The notes under the pieces were generated by a model. It had not been told where the DNA came from. It saw nothing but the letters and a program-made list of their open reading frames with translations, and made no database searches. A stretch of 21,399 nt of DNA from a virus. The position numbers and the translations under genes are program-made. The stretch covers positions 1-21,399 of IMG/VR virus record IMGVR_UViG_3300044295_000326; one strand, written 5' to 3'. This document shows positions 1-8,173 of this stretch, in pieces (the stretch's first letter is position 1; each line of letters begins with the position of its first letter).

Positions 1-1720
1 TCCCGATTGGAAAGCGAAACTGGCCAGAGATCGAACTGAAGTCGTCGGGGAAGGTGTAATCTTCCGTGCCGGCCGTAATCGACATCGACTCGTTCGGATG
101 CAGGAACGACCAGCCGTAAGACGGCTTGATGACGCCTTCCGCAACTTGAATCCCCGGCGGGAAGTAGAACCGCAGGAGCCCGCGACTCAGCACGAGATCA
201 ACGCGACCAATCTCACTTGTCGTGAGCGCCGTGATGTCCCACTTGCTGAAGAGCTGAGCCGAGATGTTCCGACGAAACCAATCTCGATGACCGACCGGCG
301 GCTCATAGGTCGACCAATCAGGCGAGGCCGCGATCTTCGCACGATCGGACGAGATCGAAGCCGCGAGCCGCTCCATGAATGTTGCACGAGCGGCATCAAC
401 CTGATCCGTGCCTTCCGCCGCGACCATCATGCAGGCCGCGAGGATCGTCTCCGCGTGCTCTGTGCCGCCATACGGATACGGAGATCCCGAAGAGAGCCGG
501 GCTGGATTGCGGACGTAGGTGTAACCAAGAACGTAGGCGTTATCTGGAGTCGGGCTTATCAGCAGCTCGTAGAGCTGAACCGCAGACCCGCTCTGAGTCT
601 TCGCTCGAATCGCGAACTCCAACGGAATCGCAGGAACGTCACCAGCCGCCAGCCGAGCGACGATCGTCGACTCGGGAATCTGAGCCATCAACGCGCCGCC
701 AGCATTCGCCGCGAAACGCAGAGGACCGACAACCTCACGGAAGTCGGACGGCAAGTCGTAGTCATAGTCACCAGAAGCAGTCGTGATCGACGCGACCGGA
801 CTCAAGAACGACCAGCGATGTTGCTTAGGAGCCTCATTCTCTCCCATCTGCTGAGGAGCAGGGAAGTAGAACTGCTGCAGCGCTCGGTCGAGCACGAGAT
901 CAACTTGAGCGAGTTCGGCAGCGCTCAAGCCTGATACGTTCCACTGCTGAAACAGGCGAGCGGAAATGGCTCGACGAAACCAGTCGCGGTGGCCAACCGC
1001 AGGCTCCACGACTGGGAACATCGTCTTCTGAAACTGATCCTTGATCCGCTGATCGAACGCGATTGAAGCCGCGAGACGACCTTGAAAGTCTTGCTGCCGA
1101 ACCCCATCAGACTGAGGCTTCAGCAGCATCTCCGAGTACGCCAAGCAACTCGCCACGATCGTCTGAGCGTGCGCCGCACCACCGAGCACGAACGACGAAT
1201 CAGACGTCGGAACATTGGGGCTCACCGGGTAGTGATACTGAACCGTGAGCGTCGCATTGGGAGTCGGATAGAAGATCGCTTCCCAGCGAGTCGACTGGAG
1301 CGAGTCAGCCGCCGCCGCCTTCGGACGAATCGCCACAAATCGCGGAGTCGCATTCGAAGCCGCTTCACTTGAGCGAGTCGCGACGATCTCTTCATAGGCC
1401 ACCAACTCCAGCGGCGTTGTCGTGCCGGAGCCAGAAAGCACCACGAAGCGATCGACGATCCCCTCGAATGAATCCGGCAAGTCGTAGTTCGACGTGCCGG
1501 ACGCGAGAGTCAACGAAGACGTCGGTTTGAGGAAGCTCCACTCGTAAACCGCGTTCTGTGAAGTAGGCCGGTAGAACCTTGCAAGGCCATCATTGACGAT
1601 CAGCTCGATCTGTCGCTTCTGGTCTGCGTCCCACTCAGTCGACGCGAGCGTGTAGCCCAAGTCGAGGGCAACTCGCTTCTGAAGATCGAGGTACGTGAGC
1701 GAGAGGTTCGGCTCGGCCAT
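1..1720 (-). CDS. Head-tail adaptor-like structural protein, at least three tandem units (3' end outside window)
   Basis: This reading frame stays open from an ATG at 1720 to the left edge (573 codons, no stop), so the C-terminus is missing. Its product looks like the small head-tail connector or adaptor proteins of tailed phages, which sit under the portal ring. Family-like signs are an N-terminal helical part (DQKRQIELIVNDGLARFY), a WSFL-P motif, a YDLPDSF motif, a YPTPNATLTVQYHY strand and a GGAAHAQTI helix. The unit occurs three times: about residues 10-238, 242-472 and 476 to the edge. VGHRDWFRR recurs at 242 and 476, and DYDLP/DYTFP and WSFL recur in each copy. The period is about 233 residues, near what I recall as the length of single-copy relatives. 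It starts 6 bases after the previous gene's stop, with AAGGGA upstream. The adaptor role is inferred from motifs and position; the repetition is seen directly. Confidence 0.75.
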   Translation of the reverse strand, partial: MAEPNLSLTYLDLQKRVALDLGYTLASTEWDADQKRQIELIVNDGLARFYRPTSQNAVYEWSFLKPTSSLTLASGTSNYDLPDSFEGIVDRFVVLSGSGTTTPLELVAYEEIVATRSSEAASNATPRFVAIRPKAAAADSLQSTRWEAIFYPTPNATLTVQYHYPVSPNVPTSDSSFVLGGAAHAQTIVASCLAYSEMLLKPQSDGVRQQDFQGRLAASIAFDQRIKDQFQKTMFPVVEPAVGHRDWFRRAISARLFQQWNVSGLSAAELAQVDLVLDRALQQFYFPAPQQMGENEAPKQHRWSFLSPVASITTASGDYDYDLPSDFREVVGPLRFAANAGGALMAQIPESTIVARLAAGDVPAIPLEFAIRAKTQSGSAVQLYELLISPTPDNAYVLGYTYVRNPARLSSGSPYPYGGTEHAETILAACMMVAAEGTDQVDAARATFMERLAASISSDRAKIAASPDWSTYEPPVGHRDWFRRNISAQLFSKWDITALTTSEIGRVDLVLSRGLLRFYFPPGIQVAEGVIKPSYGWSFLHPNESMSITAGTEDYTFPDDFSSISGQFRFPIG

Positions 1721-1726
1721 GAATCA

Positions 1727-2512
1727 CTATCCCTTCGGGGGCATGAACTGAAGGATGTCGCCCAGCGGAGCCGCAGAGACCAACTTCACGTCACTCTCAG
1801 CGAACAGCCTCGCGCGACCACCAGAAGCCAGACGAATCGAAAGCCGACCATCATCAGTCTGTCGCACGAACTTGCCGTCAACTGGCGAGCCGCCATCGAG
1901 CATCACTGAAACCGGAGTCTCTGGCGCGACATCCTTCCACCCGAAGCCGACCGGAGTCGACAACGCGACCGGCTCGGACGCGACGGCACCTGAACCAGAA
2001 TCAGCAGCCGCATTAAACGGAGCATCAAGCTCAACTGCTTCCAATGGATCGAACTCAGCCACGATCGGAGCTTCGCTGAGCGGCACAACATCCGGTCGCT
2101 TCTGCTCCGAAACGATCTCCAGCATGTGGTCAGGGAAGACCATCTCCATTTCGGATGAGTCCTCAGCCCACACAACCGCGAGCGAATCGAGCGGCGGAGC
2201 CTTGAGACCTTGAAACGTCCCGCGAACAATGGTCGAACCACGTCGCACAACAACCCACGTCCCAACCGGAACATTCTTGAGTTTCGACTCGATGACCTTC
2301 TTGCCGGGCAGTCCATCAATCCCGACGACCATGATAAGCAACACGAGAGGTTCAATCGACCCCGAGTGAATCGCTCGATGGAAGGTTGCTTGCACCTTCT
2401 CATATCGAGCGCACACATCGCTCGGAATCGCATCCTTCTGATCCAGCTCCATGATCCTGCGAACGAACTCTTCGTCTGCCGTCGCCCACACAACAGGTCT
2501 TGCACTCGCCAT
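1727..2512 (-). CDS. Unknown virion-region protein with two SH3-like small barrels
   Basis: 261 residues, not assigned to a family. Residues 1-60 look helical. Residues about 82-134 (PVGTWVVVRRG ... MVFPDHMLEIV) and 196-246 (TPVSVMLDGG ... RLFAESDVKLV) resemble each other: each is an alternating-strand barrel of about 50 residues of the SH3/KOW type, ending in an acidic-aliphatic strand. They are joined by an Ala/Pro/Glu-rich linker (135-195). I chose the ATG at 2512 because GAGGG lies 5 bases upstream. A longer frame begins with TTG at 2602, but that would run through the terminator at 2578-2621. The gene sits just upstream of the adaptor gene and 6 bases from it, so a head or neck role is plausible but inferred. 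The domain call rests on pattern only. Confidence 0.65.
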   Translation of the reverse strand: MASARPVVWATADEEFVRRIMELDQKDAIPSDVCARYEKVQATFHRAIHSGSIEPLVLLIMVVGIDGLPGKKVIESKLKNVPVGTWVVVRRGSTIVRGTFQGLKAPPLDSLAVVWAEDSSEMEMVFPDHMLEIVSEQKRPDVVPLSEAPIVAEFDPLEAVELDAPFNAAADSGSGAVASEPVALSTPVGFGWKDVAPETPVSVMLDGGSPVDGKFVRQTDDGRLSIRLASGGRARLFAESDVKLVSAAPLGDILQFMPPKG

Positions 2513-2577
2513 GTTACCCTCGATGTAAGAAGTCTCGCCCAACTCTCGCCGCTCGACTTGATCGGAAATGAGTATCA

Positions 2578-2621
2578 ACAAAGCGAAAAGGCCGATCGCC
2601 AAATAAATGACGACCGGCCTT
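2578..2621 (-). terminator. Rho-independent terminator after the 2650-3399 gene
   Basis: On the minus strand AAGGCCGGTCG (2621-2611) pairs with CGATCGGCCTT (2598-2588): 11 base pairs including one G-U, with a 12-base loop. It is followed by TTTTCGCTTTG. It lies 29 bases past the stop codon of the preceding gene and 66 bases before the next start, which fits an intrinsic terminator. Confidence 0.75.
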
Positions 2622-2649
2622 CCGAGGCGAGGCAGCGAAGCCTGTGCGA

Positions 2650-3399
2650 CTACTGAGTTAAATTCTGGACGGCCAAGGCGTACCAGTCGATATCAAGAGT
2701 TGGCGACGTAGTGCCAGCCGAAACGCAAGCGAACGTTGGAATGCAGAATCCGTCATGAATATTTGTGGTCAGAGTGTCGAGTCGAACTCCATTCACCCAC
2801 ACGCTAGCCTTGGATGCGTTCTCAATCAGAATGCCGAGCTTGATCCAAGTGCTATCGACCATCGCTCCGAGCGACGCCGTGCTTGCAGTCGTGCTGCTGC
2901 TCTTTCGAGAAGTACACGTCAAAGTCAACGTGCCAAGCATGTTGAATCCGATGTACTGAGTCGAAGTCGTCAATGCTCCCGAACTCAAGATCGCAGTGTT
3001 CCATGGCGCTAGGCCAACAAACAACTTCCCTGGAGTCCCTGAACCAGTCGTGCGAACGCGAGCTTCGAAACAAACTCGACCAGATGACGGCACGGAATGC
3101 CGAGCACCAGTCGATGCTTGCTGCATTTGAACGCTCGTCAAACCTTGATTGTTAGTCGTCGATGCCGAGGCGGCGCGGGCTACACCAAGATTCTCGTCAA
3201 GCATCGCGAATGTTCCGGTAGTCGCCTGAGTCAGCGTAGACCGACCCGTCAGCGTCACTGCCGGACTCGTGAAGTGATCGAATTCAGCAGTGCCGTAATT
3301 CGGACGAACCAACATATCTCGCAGGTCGATACCTCGCCACAGTTGCTCACTCAAGCCAACCGTGTCGAGTTCCCCTGCATATCCAACGCGATCCAACAT
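2650..3399 (-). CDS. Putative capsid-associated beta-sandwich (concanavalin-like) protein
   Basis: 249 residues, unusually rich in Ser, Thr and Ala and poor in charge. The N-terminus (MLDRVGYAGELDTVGLSEQLWRG) looks like an anchoring segment. Residues about 45-245 form alternating strands typical of a LamG or concanavalin-like fold: an FEARVRTTG strand, a WIKLGILIENASKASVWVNG pair and a final DIDWYALAVQ strand. Such folds are common in phage decoration, head-fibre and tail-fibre proteins that touch surface glycans. It directly follows the major capsid gene but is separated from it by two hairpins, so it is probably made at a different level. AGGAG lies 8 bases before the ATG, inside a perfect hairpin (3404-3421). 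The structural role is inferred from position and composition; no named family is recognised. Confidence 0.7.
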   Translation of the reverse strand: MLDRVGYAGELDTVGLSEQLWRGIDLRDMLVRPNYGTAEFDHFTSPAVTLTGRSTLTQATTGTFAMLDENLGVARAASASTTNNQGLTSVQMQQASTGARHSVPSSGRVCFEARVRTTGSGTPGKLFVGLAPWNTAILSSGALTTSTQYIGFNMLGTLTLTCTSRKSSSTTASTASLGAMVDSTWIKLGILIENASKASVWVNGVRLDTLTTNIHDGFCIPTFACVSAGTTSPTLDIDWYALAVQNLTQ

Positions 3400-3403
3400 A
3401 GTA

Positions 3404-3421
3404 AAAGTCTCCTGAGACTTT
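3404..3421 (-). promoter_or_regulatory. Hairpin masking the ribosome binding site of the 2650-3399 gene
   Basis: On the minus strand AAAGTCTC and GAGACTTT form a perfect 8-bp stem around a 2-base AG. The Shine-Dalgarno sequence AGGAG is made from the loop plus the start of the right arm. In RNA this arrangement could lower initiation at the ATG at 3399. Alternatively it is an RNase III or processing site. The pairing is seen in sequence; the function is inferred. Confidence 0.5.
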
Positions 3422-3426
3422 GATCT

Positions 3427-3459
3427 TCAAAAGACCGCCGCTGCGCCAACAGACGGCGG
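3427..3459 (-). terminator. Intrinsic terminator downstream of the major capsid gene
   Basis: The minus strand reads CCGCCG-T-CTG, loop TTGGCG, CAG-CGGCGG, then TCTTTTGA. That is a 9-bp GC-rich stem with one bulged base followed by a T-rich tract, 53 bases after the capsid stop codon. It follows a second hairpin (3471-3493), so termination may be partial or the pair may stabilise the 3' end of the capsid message. Confidence 0.65.
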
Positions 3460-3470
3460 AAACAAGAGTC

Positions 3471-3493
3471 AGGCCGCTCTACAAGAACGGCCT
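3471..3493 (-). other. Short GC hairpin after the capsid stop
   Basis: AGGCCG and CGGCCT form a perfect 6-bp stem with an 11-base loop, 19 bases past the capsid stop and just before the terminator-like hairpin at 3427-3459. There is no T tract of its own, so it is more likely an RNA-stabilising or pausing element than a terminator. Confidence 0.4.
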
Positions 3494-3511
3494 CACGTCA
3501 GTTCTTAACTG

Positions 3512-4558
3512 TTAGGCTAAGTAGCCAACGAACGAGCGACGGCGGTTCTTGCACTTCATGTTGCCAATCGAGTCGGCATGAACGATGCGAACCGTGTGCT
3601 GATTCGGAACTTGCTGAGCCGGGTAGCGATTGAGTTCCTTACCCTTGAGGAAGAAGAACTCGAAGCAACTCCAGTCAATGCCGTAGAGCGGATTCTGACT
3701 GTCGTAAGCAGCGTCAGAGGTCTGCGACAACGCCGGAACCCAGTCGACCGGAACGCCTCGGAACACAGCAGTCGGAATACCGCTGAGATCCTTGAGGTTG
3801 TCGTTGCGACTGTCATTGAACTGGAACAACGGTTCGAGCACGCTCCATGTGGTGTAGAACACCCATTGCGAGTTCGACGCATCGAGCTGCTGGAACGAGT
3901 GAGCCGGACGGAACTGGCACCACTCCACAGCCTTGATCCACTTCGCGATGAGATCGTCGCGACTGATCTTGCTGAACGAGAAGGTGTAGTTCTTCCAGTT
4001 CGCGTAGGACGACGTGAGGATGTTTGCCGCACCAGCCGCGAAGCCGCTCGGATCACCTCCATTGAAGCCTTCCGTCGCATTCTTCTGAAGCCAGAACGGA
4101 ATGCCGGACAATGGACGAGGATCTTGAGTCGACGACAATGGAGACGTCCACAACGCCGTTTCCATCAGATCGTACCAGCCCATCATCATGTCATGCTCGC
4201 GAACGAGCAGTTGTTCGACGATGGTTTCCAATTCGCTCTGGAAGAGCGGCTCATTCACGTCGTAGATGAAGTTGTTCGTGCTGGCCGCCCACTTCTGTGA
4301 GGCTTCGATGGTCAAATTGCGAACCGAAGTCGAATCCACACCATAGAGACCCGTGAAGCGTGCATTACCAGTCGCGTTGACCTGCACCTTCCACGTCTGC
4401 TCGACACCACCCTCAGACGGAGTGGTCTTCTTGCCCATGAACCGCTCGACGAAGAAGTTGCGCTGGCGAGTGTAGGAAATATCAACCCACTTCTTACGAG
4501 CATACCTCTTCAAAGTGAGGTTCGTCAGATCGTCAATGTCATCTGGCTGCAAAGCCAT
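3512..4558 (-). CDS. Putative major capsid protein
   Basis: 348 residues, the expected size for a phage coat protein. It lies directly after the scaffold gene (18-base gap) in the order portal, small protein, scaffold, capsid. The sequence has the even, moderately hydrophobic composition of a coat protein. It begins with a helical N-arm (DDIDDLTNLTLKRYARKKW), continues with a long Gly/Asn-rich middle (E-loop-like TWKVQVNATGNARFTGLYG) and ends in beta-rich segments such as GVPVDWVPAL and LYGIDWSCFEFFFLKG. AGGAG lies 8 bases before the ATG. I do not recognise a named coat family, and the HK97 fold is assumed rather than shown. Two hairpins follow the gene, consistent with a highly expressed transcript that ends or is processed here. 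Confidence 0.8.
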   Translation of the reverse strand: MALQPDDIDDLTNLTLKRYARKKWVDISYTRQRNFFVERFMGKKTTPSEGGVEQTWKVQVNATGNARFTGLYGVDSTSVRNLTIEASQKWAASTNNFIYDVNEPLFQSELETIVEQLLVREHDMMMGWYDLMETALWTSPLSSTQDPRPLSGIPFWLQKNATEGFNGGDPSGFAAGAANILTSSYANWKNYTFSFSKISRDDLIAKWIKAVEWCQFRPAHSFQQLDASNSQWVFYTTWSVLEPLFQFNDSRNDNLKDLSGIPTAVFRGVPVDWVPALSQTSDAAYDSQNPLYGIDWSCFEFFFLKGKELNRYPAQQVPNQHTVRIVHADSIGNMKCKNRRRSFVGYLA

Positions 4559-4576
4559 GTTGCGCTCCTATTGCGG

Positions 4577-5788
4577 CTAGTATCCGCGATTAGCAAGTTG
4601 CCTTGAGTTGTAGAGTTCAACCAACTCTGGATCTTGCCCCGGAGGGCCACTCCATGTGCCGCCATTACCACGGCCCGGCTGATTACTACTTCCCATGCGA
4701 CTGCGTGATTGATTTACAACCCGCTGAGCGGCGGACTTCTTCTCCGCTGCTTTCACGGCTCCAAATAACTCGAAGTGAGCCTGCTTGACCAACTCGGGAG
4801 TTAATGGGACTCCCTTCGACCCGCGATACCAGTCGACCCGCTGCTGCAACGCCAAAGCATTTGCATTCTGCTTCTTCATTGCGTCAGTCCACTGTGACGG
4901 GTGAGTCGACAAGAAGTCGGGCTCATTCCCATACACGTCGGGCTGAGCAAGCTGGTCGATCATCACATTCAGAGCTTGAACATCACGCTGCTGAAGCTGA
5001 GCCTGATGTTGCACAGCAAACTGCTGCTGCTGCTGAATGAGCTGATTGGCTCGCAAGGCCATCTCGGCTGCCGCATCAGACCGCTGACCGATCGCCTCAA
5101 ACAACTTGAGGTCTTTCTCGTCATAGTCACCGGACTGTTTCATCCGAGCTAACTCGGATCTCCAATCCACCTGCGGAGCCTGCTGAGCTTGGTCTTGAGG
5201 CACCTGCGATTGCTGAGCCTGCTGCGGGTATGGTTGAGGAATCTGTTGCTGACCCTCTCGCAGTCGAGGATCAAACGATTGCCGTCTGGCAAGATCACTC
5301 AAAGTCATCCGCAAGGCTTCTTCATCAAGCCGATCGACAACTGCCTTCGAGAGCCCGTAACTGGTAGCAAGGCGGACTAGGTCATCGCTGTGCTTTGACG
5401 GGACAAAATTAGCAGTCGCTTCACCGCTTGTATCGGACTCACCTGAAGGCTCGGTATCAATACCAGAGTCGTCGAGAGTGTCGGATTCGTTTTCGCCAGC
5501 CGCTTGAGATTGCTGAGCCGCTGGCTGCTGTTGCTGCTGAGGGGCCGGTTGCTGTTGCTGCTGTTGCTGCTGAGTGGCTGCTACTTGAGGCTCGCGAACC
5601 GGCGGATCCTTGCCGATTGGAGTATCAAGATTCACGCCCTCGTTCGGCCTAACGGTGATCGAGCCGTTCGACTCCATCTTCTCCAGCAAGTCCTTGAACT
5701 TGTCATGGTTCGAAGAGATCACATTGACCGCTGTTCCACCACTGCCAACTGCCCCTTCAGGAGCCTGATATCGAACGCCCCACTTCAT
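4577..5788 (-). CDS. Capsid scaffolding protein, Gln-rich
   Basis: 403 residues with the usual features of a phage scaffold: low complexity, very Gln-rich, acidic in the middle (residues about 95-130) and basic at the C-terminus, where scaffolds usually contact the coat protein. Runs of up to eight Gln occur at about residues 73-92 and more Gln/Pro tracts at about 180-215. A long helical stretch (about 215-290) is likely to form a coiled coil. The gene lies immediately before the capsid gene and its ATG overlaps the previous stop by 4 bases (ATGA), indicating translational coupling. The Gln tracts are built from mixed CAG and CAA codons and may vary in length between relatives. The function is inferred from position and composition, which is how scaffolds are normally recognised. 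Confidence 0.75.
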   Translation of the reverse strand: MKWGVRYQAPEGAVGSGGTAVNVISSNHDKFKDLLEKMESNGSITVRPNEGVNLDTPIGKDPPVREPQVAATQQQQQQQQPAPQQQQQPAAQQSQAAGENESDTLDDSGIDTEPSGESDTSGEATANFVPSKHSDDLVRLATSYGLSKAVVDRLDEEALRMTLSDLARRQSFDPRLREGQQQIPQPYPQQAQQSQVPQDQAQQAPQVDWRSELARMKQSGDYDEKDLKLFEAIGQRSDAAAEMALRANQLIQQQQQFAVQHQAQLQQRDVQALNVMIDQLAQPDVYGNEPDFLSTHPSQWTDAMKKQNANALALQQRVDWYRGSKGVPLTPELVKQAHFELFGAVKAAEKKSAAQRVVNQSRSRMGSSNQPGRGNGGTWSGPPGQDPELVELYNSRQLANRGY

Positions 5789-6300
5789 GTCGCACCCCTT
5801 GAGATAATGTTTCGCAACTCAGGATCGTGAACCGCCTGCTTCGCCACAGTGCGGATCTTCGCTCGATCCTCTTTCGTCAGACCCGGCTTCTTGGTCCTCG
5901 CCCGCAACTCCTCGTTTCGAGTGAGCTGCCCGCCGGTCCCTGACCCTGCCGAACTTGCATCAACCAGCCCGCGAGCCTTGAGATACTTCTCTCGATCACG
6001 CGGACTCGATGTAACAACCACTCCATCGGGACGAACCTCGACGCCCGAGATCCCCTGAGCCTTGATCCAATCTGCGTGCTCGCGAGCTGAGTTGGCCGGC
6101 ACGCTCGCTGACAAACTCTCGTGACCAGTTCCCCAATACGGAGCATGTCCGCCAGGAGCGCGACGAGACTCGAAGATGCCGCTCAGCTTCTCGCGATGCA
6201 GGTCCGCGCGGGACTCACGCCACTTGCGAAGCTCGGCATTCGTAAGTCGCTTGCCGTCGACTATGACGTGAGAGGGTTCATTGTCCTTGTCCGTAGCCAC
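5785..6300 (-). CDS. Small charged protein between portal and scaffold, unknown function
   Basis: 171 residues from a GTG at 6300. I prefer this start because a strong AAGGAGG lies 8 bases upstream of it. A longer ATG frame begins at 6333 with no comparable ribosome site. The start overlaps the end of the portal gene by 23 bases and the stop overlaps the scaffold start by 4. The protein is hydrophilic, with HVIVDGKRLTNAELRKWRESRADLH at the start, a short beta segment (ISGVEVRPDGVVVTSS) and a basic helical tail (KKPGLTKEDRAKIRTVAKQA). No known family is recognised. Its location suggests a head-assembly accessory role such as a second scaffold or portal-binding factor, but nothing in the sequence proves this. 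Confidence 0.7.
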   Translation of the reverse strand: MATDKDNEPSHVIVDGKRLTNAELRKWRESRADLHREKLSGIFESRRAPGGHAPYWGTGHESLSASVPANSAREHADWIKAQGISGVEVRPDGVVVTSSPRDREKYLKARGLVDASSAGSGTGGQLTRNEELRARTKKPGLTKEDRAKIRTVAKQAVHDPELRNIISRGAT

Positions 6301-8173
6301 CTTGCTGACCTCCTTGCTGCTGATTCGCCCCATTCAACAAGCTCTGAATCGCCTGAGTCCGCTGAGCATCAGGCGTGCTGCCACCTGAGACGCTATGCCG
6401 GACGTACTCGCGAGTCGTCGAAGACGGACCCGGTTGCTGCTGACCGCCGCCCATGCCAGGCATTCCGGGCATACCGCCGCCAACCATGCTTCCAACGGGA
6501 ACCGCGAACTTCACGATGTCTTCGAGCTGCGGAAGATCCATCAGCCCAGCCATCAATGAGATCAACTCCATCACGTCGAACATGCCGCCAGCCGCTTGGA
6601 TTGCAGGCAGCAACGGAGTGACGACCTGGCCGACGAGCCCCATGATGTCCTGAGCCTTCTGCTGCGGACTTCGATAGACCATCGAGTAAGGCTCGACATG
6701 GAATTTGTATTGCAGCAGGTCGCCTTCGCGTTCCTCGGGAGTCCACTTCACTGGGATCGGAATCGAGACTCCGGGGATCGTGATCTGCGAACTGATCTCT
6801 TTGACTTGATCCGTCCAAAGAAGCTGGCCGAGATCCTGAACGCAGTTCGAAACGAAGCTCACGACTTGAATGCGACGCTTGTCTTGAATGCCACCAAGCG
6901 ACTGCTGAATGAGTTCGTCTTGCTTGGCCGTCTTCGACTGAGGACCAAGCCCAGCCATCGCATCGAGGTTGCCAGCTTGCCGCGAGAACGCCCCGTCGAG
7001 CATCTGCCCGAACGCGAGGTTGCCCTGATCGGGACCGGGCGTATTCATGAACTTAACGGAGTCTGGATTGTTCGATCGAACCGTCTCTCCATCCTTCGCA
7101 TTAACGATCGACTTCGCGTCAGTCTCGTTCTGATAGACCGTGATGTTCTTCTGGCTGTTAGCTTGCCGAATCGCCTTCCGACGCAGCGAGTTGATCGCGT
7201 CGTGCATCGGCAGAAGATCCATGCCGGGAGCTTTCGGCATCACATTGTCAGGCACATCATCGAACGCGAGCACTCGGAACGGACCGCCCTCGGGACCATT
7301 CCAATCATCAACGAAGAGGAACTCTCCGCCTTCGATCATCATGCCCCACTTGTTCTCGCGAGGCAGCCAAACGTCAGCGACGCGAACCATATCCTCGACG
7401 TCTTCGGACTCTTCGGGATTTGATCCCAAGTCGGACGCCTTCTCCATGCCGCTCATCGCCTGAAACAGGCTCGAATGCCAGCGAGTCGTCGACTTCAGCT
7501 TCTCACCCATCTCGGGCGAGATTCGATCGTCATTGAGTAAGTCGTCGCGAGGAATCAGGTACTCATGCCATGCGTAGCGAATCTGGTCCCAAGACCGAGC
7601 ACTCATGTCGAAACCGAAGTCGTCGAGACTGATTCGCTCCATGAACGGCTTGCCGGGATCGACCAAAATCGTCGATGACATCTGCTGCTGATGCAGGCGA
7701 TACATCGCCCACTCGTCGGGCTCCGAGAACATGCCCGGCTCTTGAGGCATTTCGGGATTCTCAATCTCAATGGGACGCGCCGACGCACGGTAAATCTTCG
7801 CGATGCCAATCGAGAAGAACGCATCGAGCACGATCTTCCTGAGCGTGTCCGAGAAGTCGATCTCCGTCAGCAAGTCGTCAATCGCAACTTGGAACTTCTT
7901 AGCGAACGGCTTCAAGCTCGGGTCGAATGTAGAAATCGTGACACGCGGATTCTGAGCCGCAAGAGTTACTACATACGCTTGAGCCGTGAGCGAGATCAAG
8001 TTCTCGATCGTCTTGTTCTTCGTATCGCCTTCGACCGATCCCCAGCCGGGACCGCAGTAAGCCTTAATGAGCTTCTGTCGCCACTGACGAAACGGGCCGA
8101 GATCCCGATGAGCCTTCGTCATCGACTTCCACAGCCGACCGCGAGATGCAGGATTCGTTACATCAATAGCCAT
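6278..8173 (-). CDS. Portal protein
   Basis: 631 residues, the usual size for portals of this kind. The product forms the ring at one capsid vertex through which DNA is pumped and to which the tail is attached. It directly follows TerL; the stop and start share one base (TAATG). Portal-like features are an N-terminal wing (residues 1-200), a region with many Asp, Gly and Trp residues (VADVWLPRENKWGMM ... LFVDDWNGPEGGPFRVLAFDDVP), and a helical segment (INSLRRKAIRQANSQK) followed by SRQAGNLDAMAGLGPQSKTAKQDELIQQS. That motif is common where portal stem helices insert. The C-terminal 80 residues are Gly/Gln/Met-rich and probably disordered. I recognise it from pattern and position. Confidence 0.85.
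   Translation of the reverse strand: MAIDVTNPASRGRLWKSMTKAHRDLGPFRQWRQKLIKAYCGPGWGSVEGDTKNKTIENLISLTAQAYVVTLAAQNPRVTISTFDPSLKPFAKKFQVAIDDLLTEIDFSDTLRKIVLDAFFSIGIAKIYRASARPIEIENPEMPQEPGMFSEPDEWAMYRLHQQQMSSTILVDPGKPFMERISLDDFGFDMSARSWDQIRYAWHEYLIPRDDLLNDDRISPEMGEKLKSTTRWHSSLFQAMSGMEKASDLGSNPEESEDVEDMVRVADVWLPRENKWGMMIEGGEFLFVDDWNGPEGGPFRVLAFDDVPDNVMPKAPGMDLLPMHDAINSLRRKAIRQANSQKNITVYQNETDAKSIVNAKDGETVRSNNPDSVKFMNTPGPDQGNLAFGQMLDGAFSRQAGNLDAMAGLGPQSKTAKQDELIQQSLGGIQDKRRIQVVSFVSNCVQDLGQLLWTDQVKEISSQITIPGVSIPIPVKWTPEEREGDLLQYKFHVEPYSMVYRSPQQKAQDIMGLVGQVVTPLLPAIQAAGGMFDVMELISLMAGLMDLPQLEDIVKFAVPVGSMVGGGMPGMPGMGGGQQQPGPSSTTREYVRHSVSGGSTPDAQRTQAIQSLLNGANQQQGGQQGGYGQGQ

Noticed and set aside
98-934. 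Long plus-strand open frame (278 codons)
   Set aside because: Arg-rich, low-complexity product; it is the antisense shadow of the adaptor-like gene, whose minus-strand frame is clearly protein-like and internally repeated.
5525-5575. CAG/CAA repeats in the scaffold gene as a phase-variable microsatellite
   Set aside because: Units are triplets of mixed codons in a disordered Gln tract; length changes would stay in frame, so switching is not expected.
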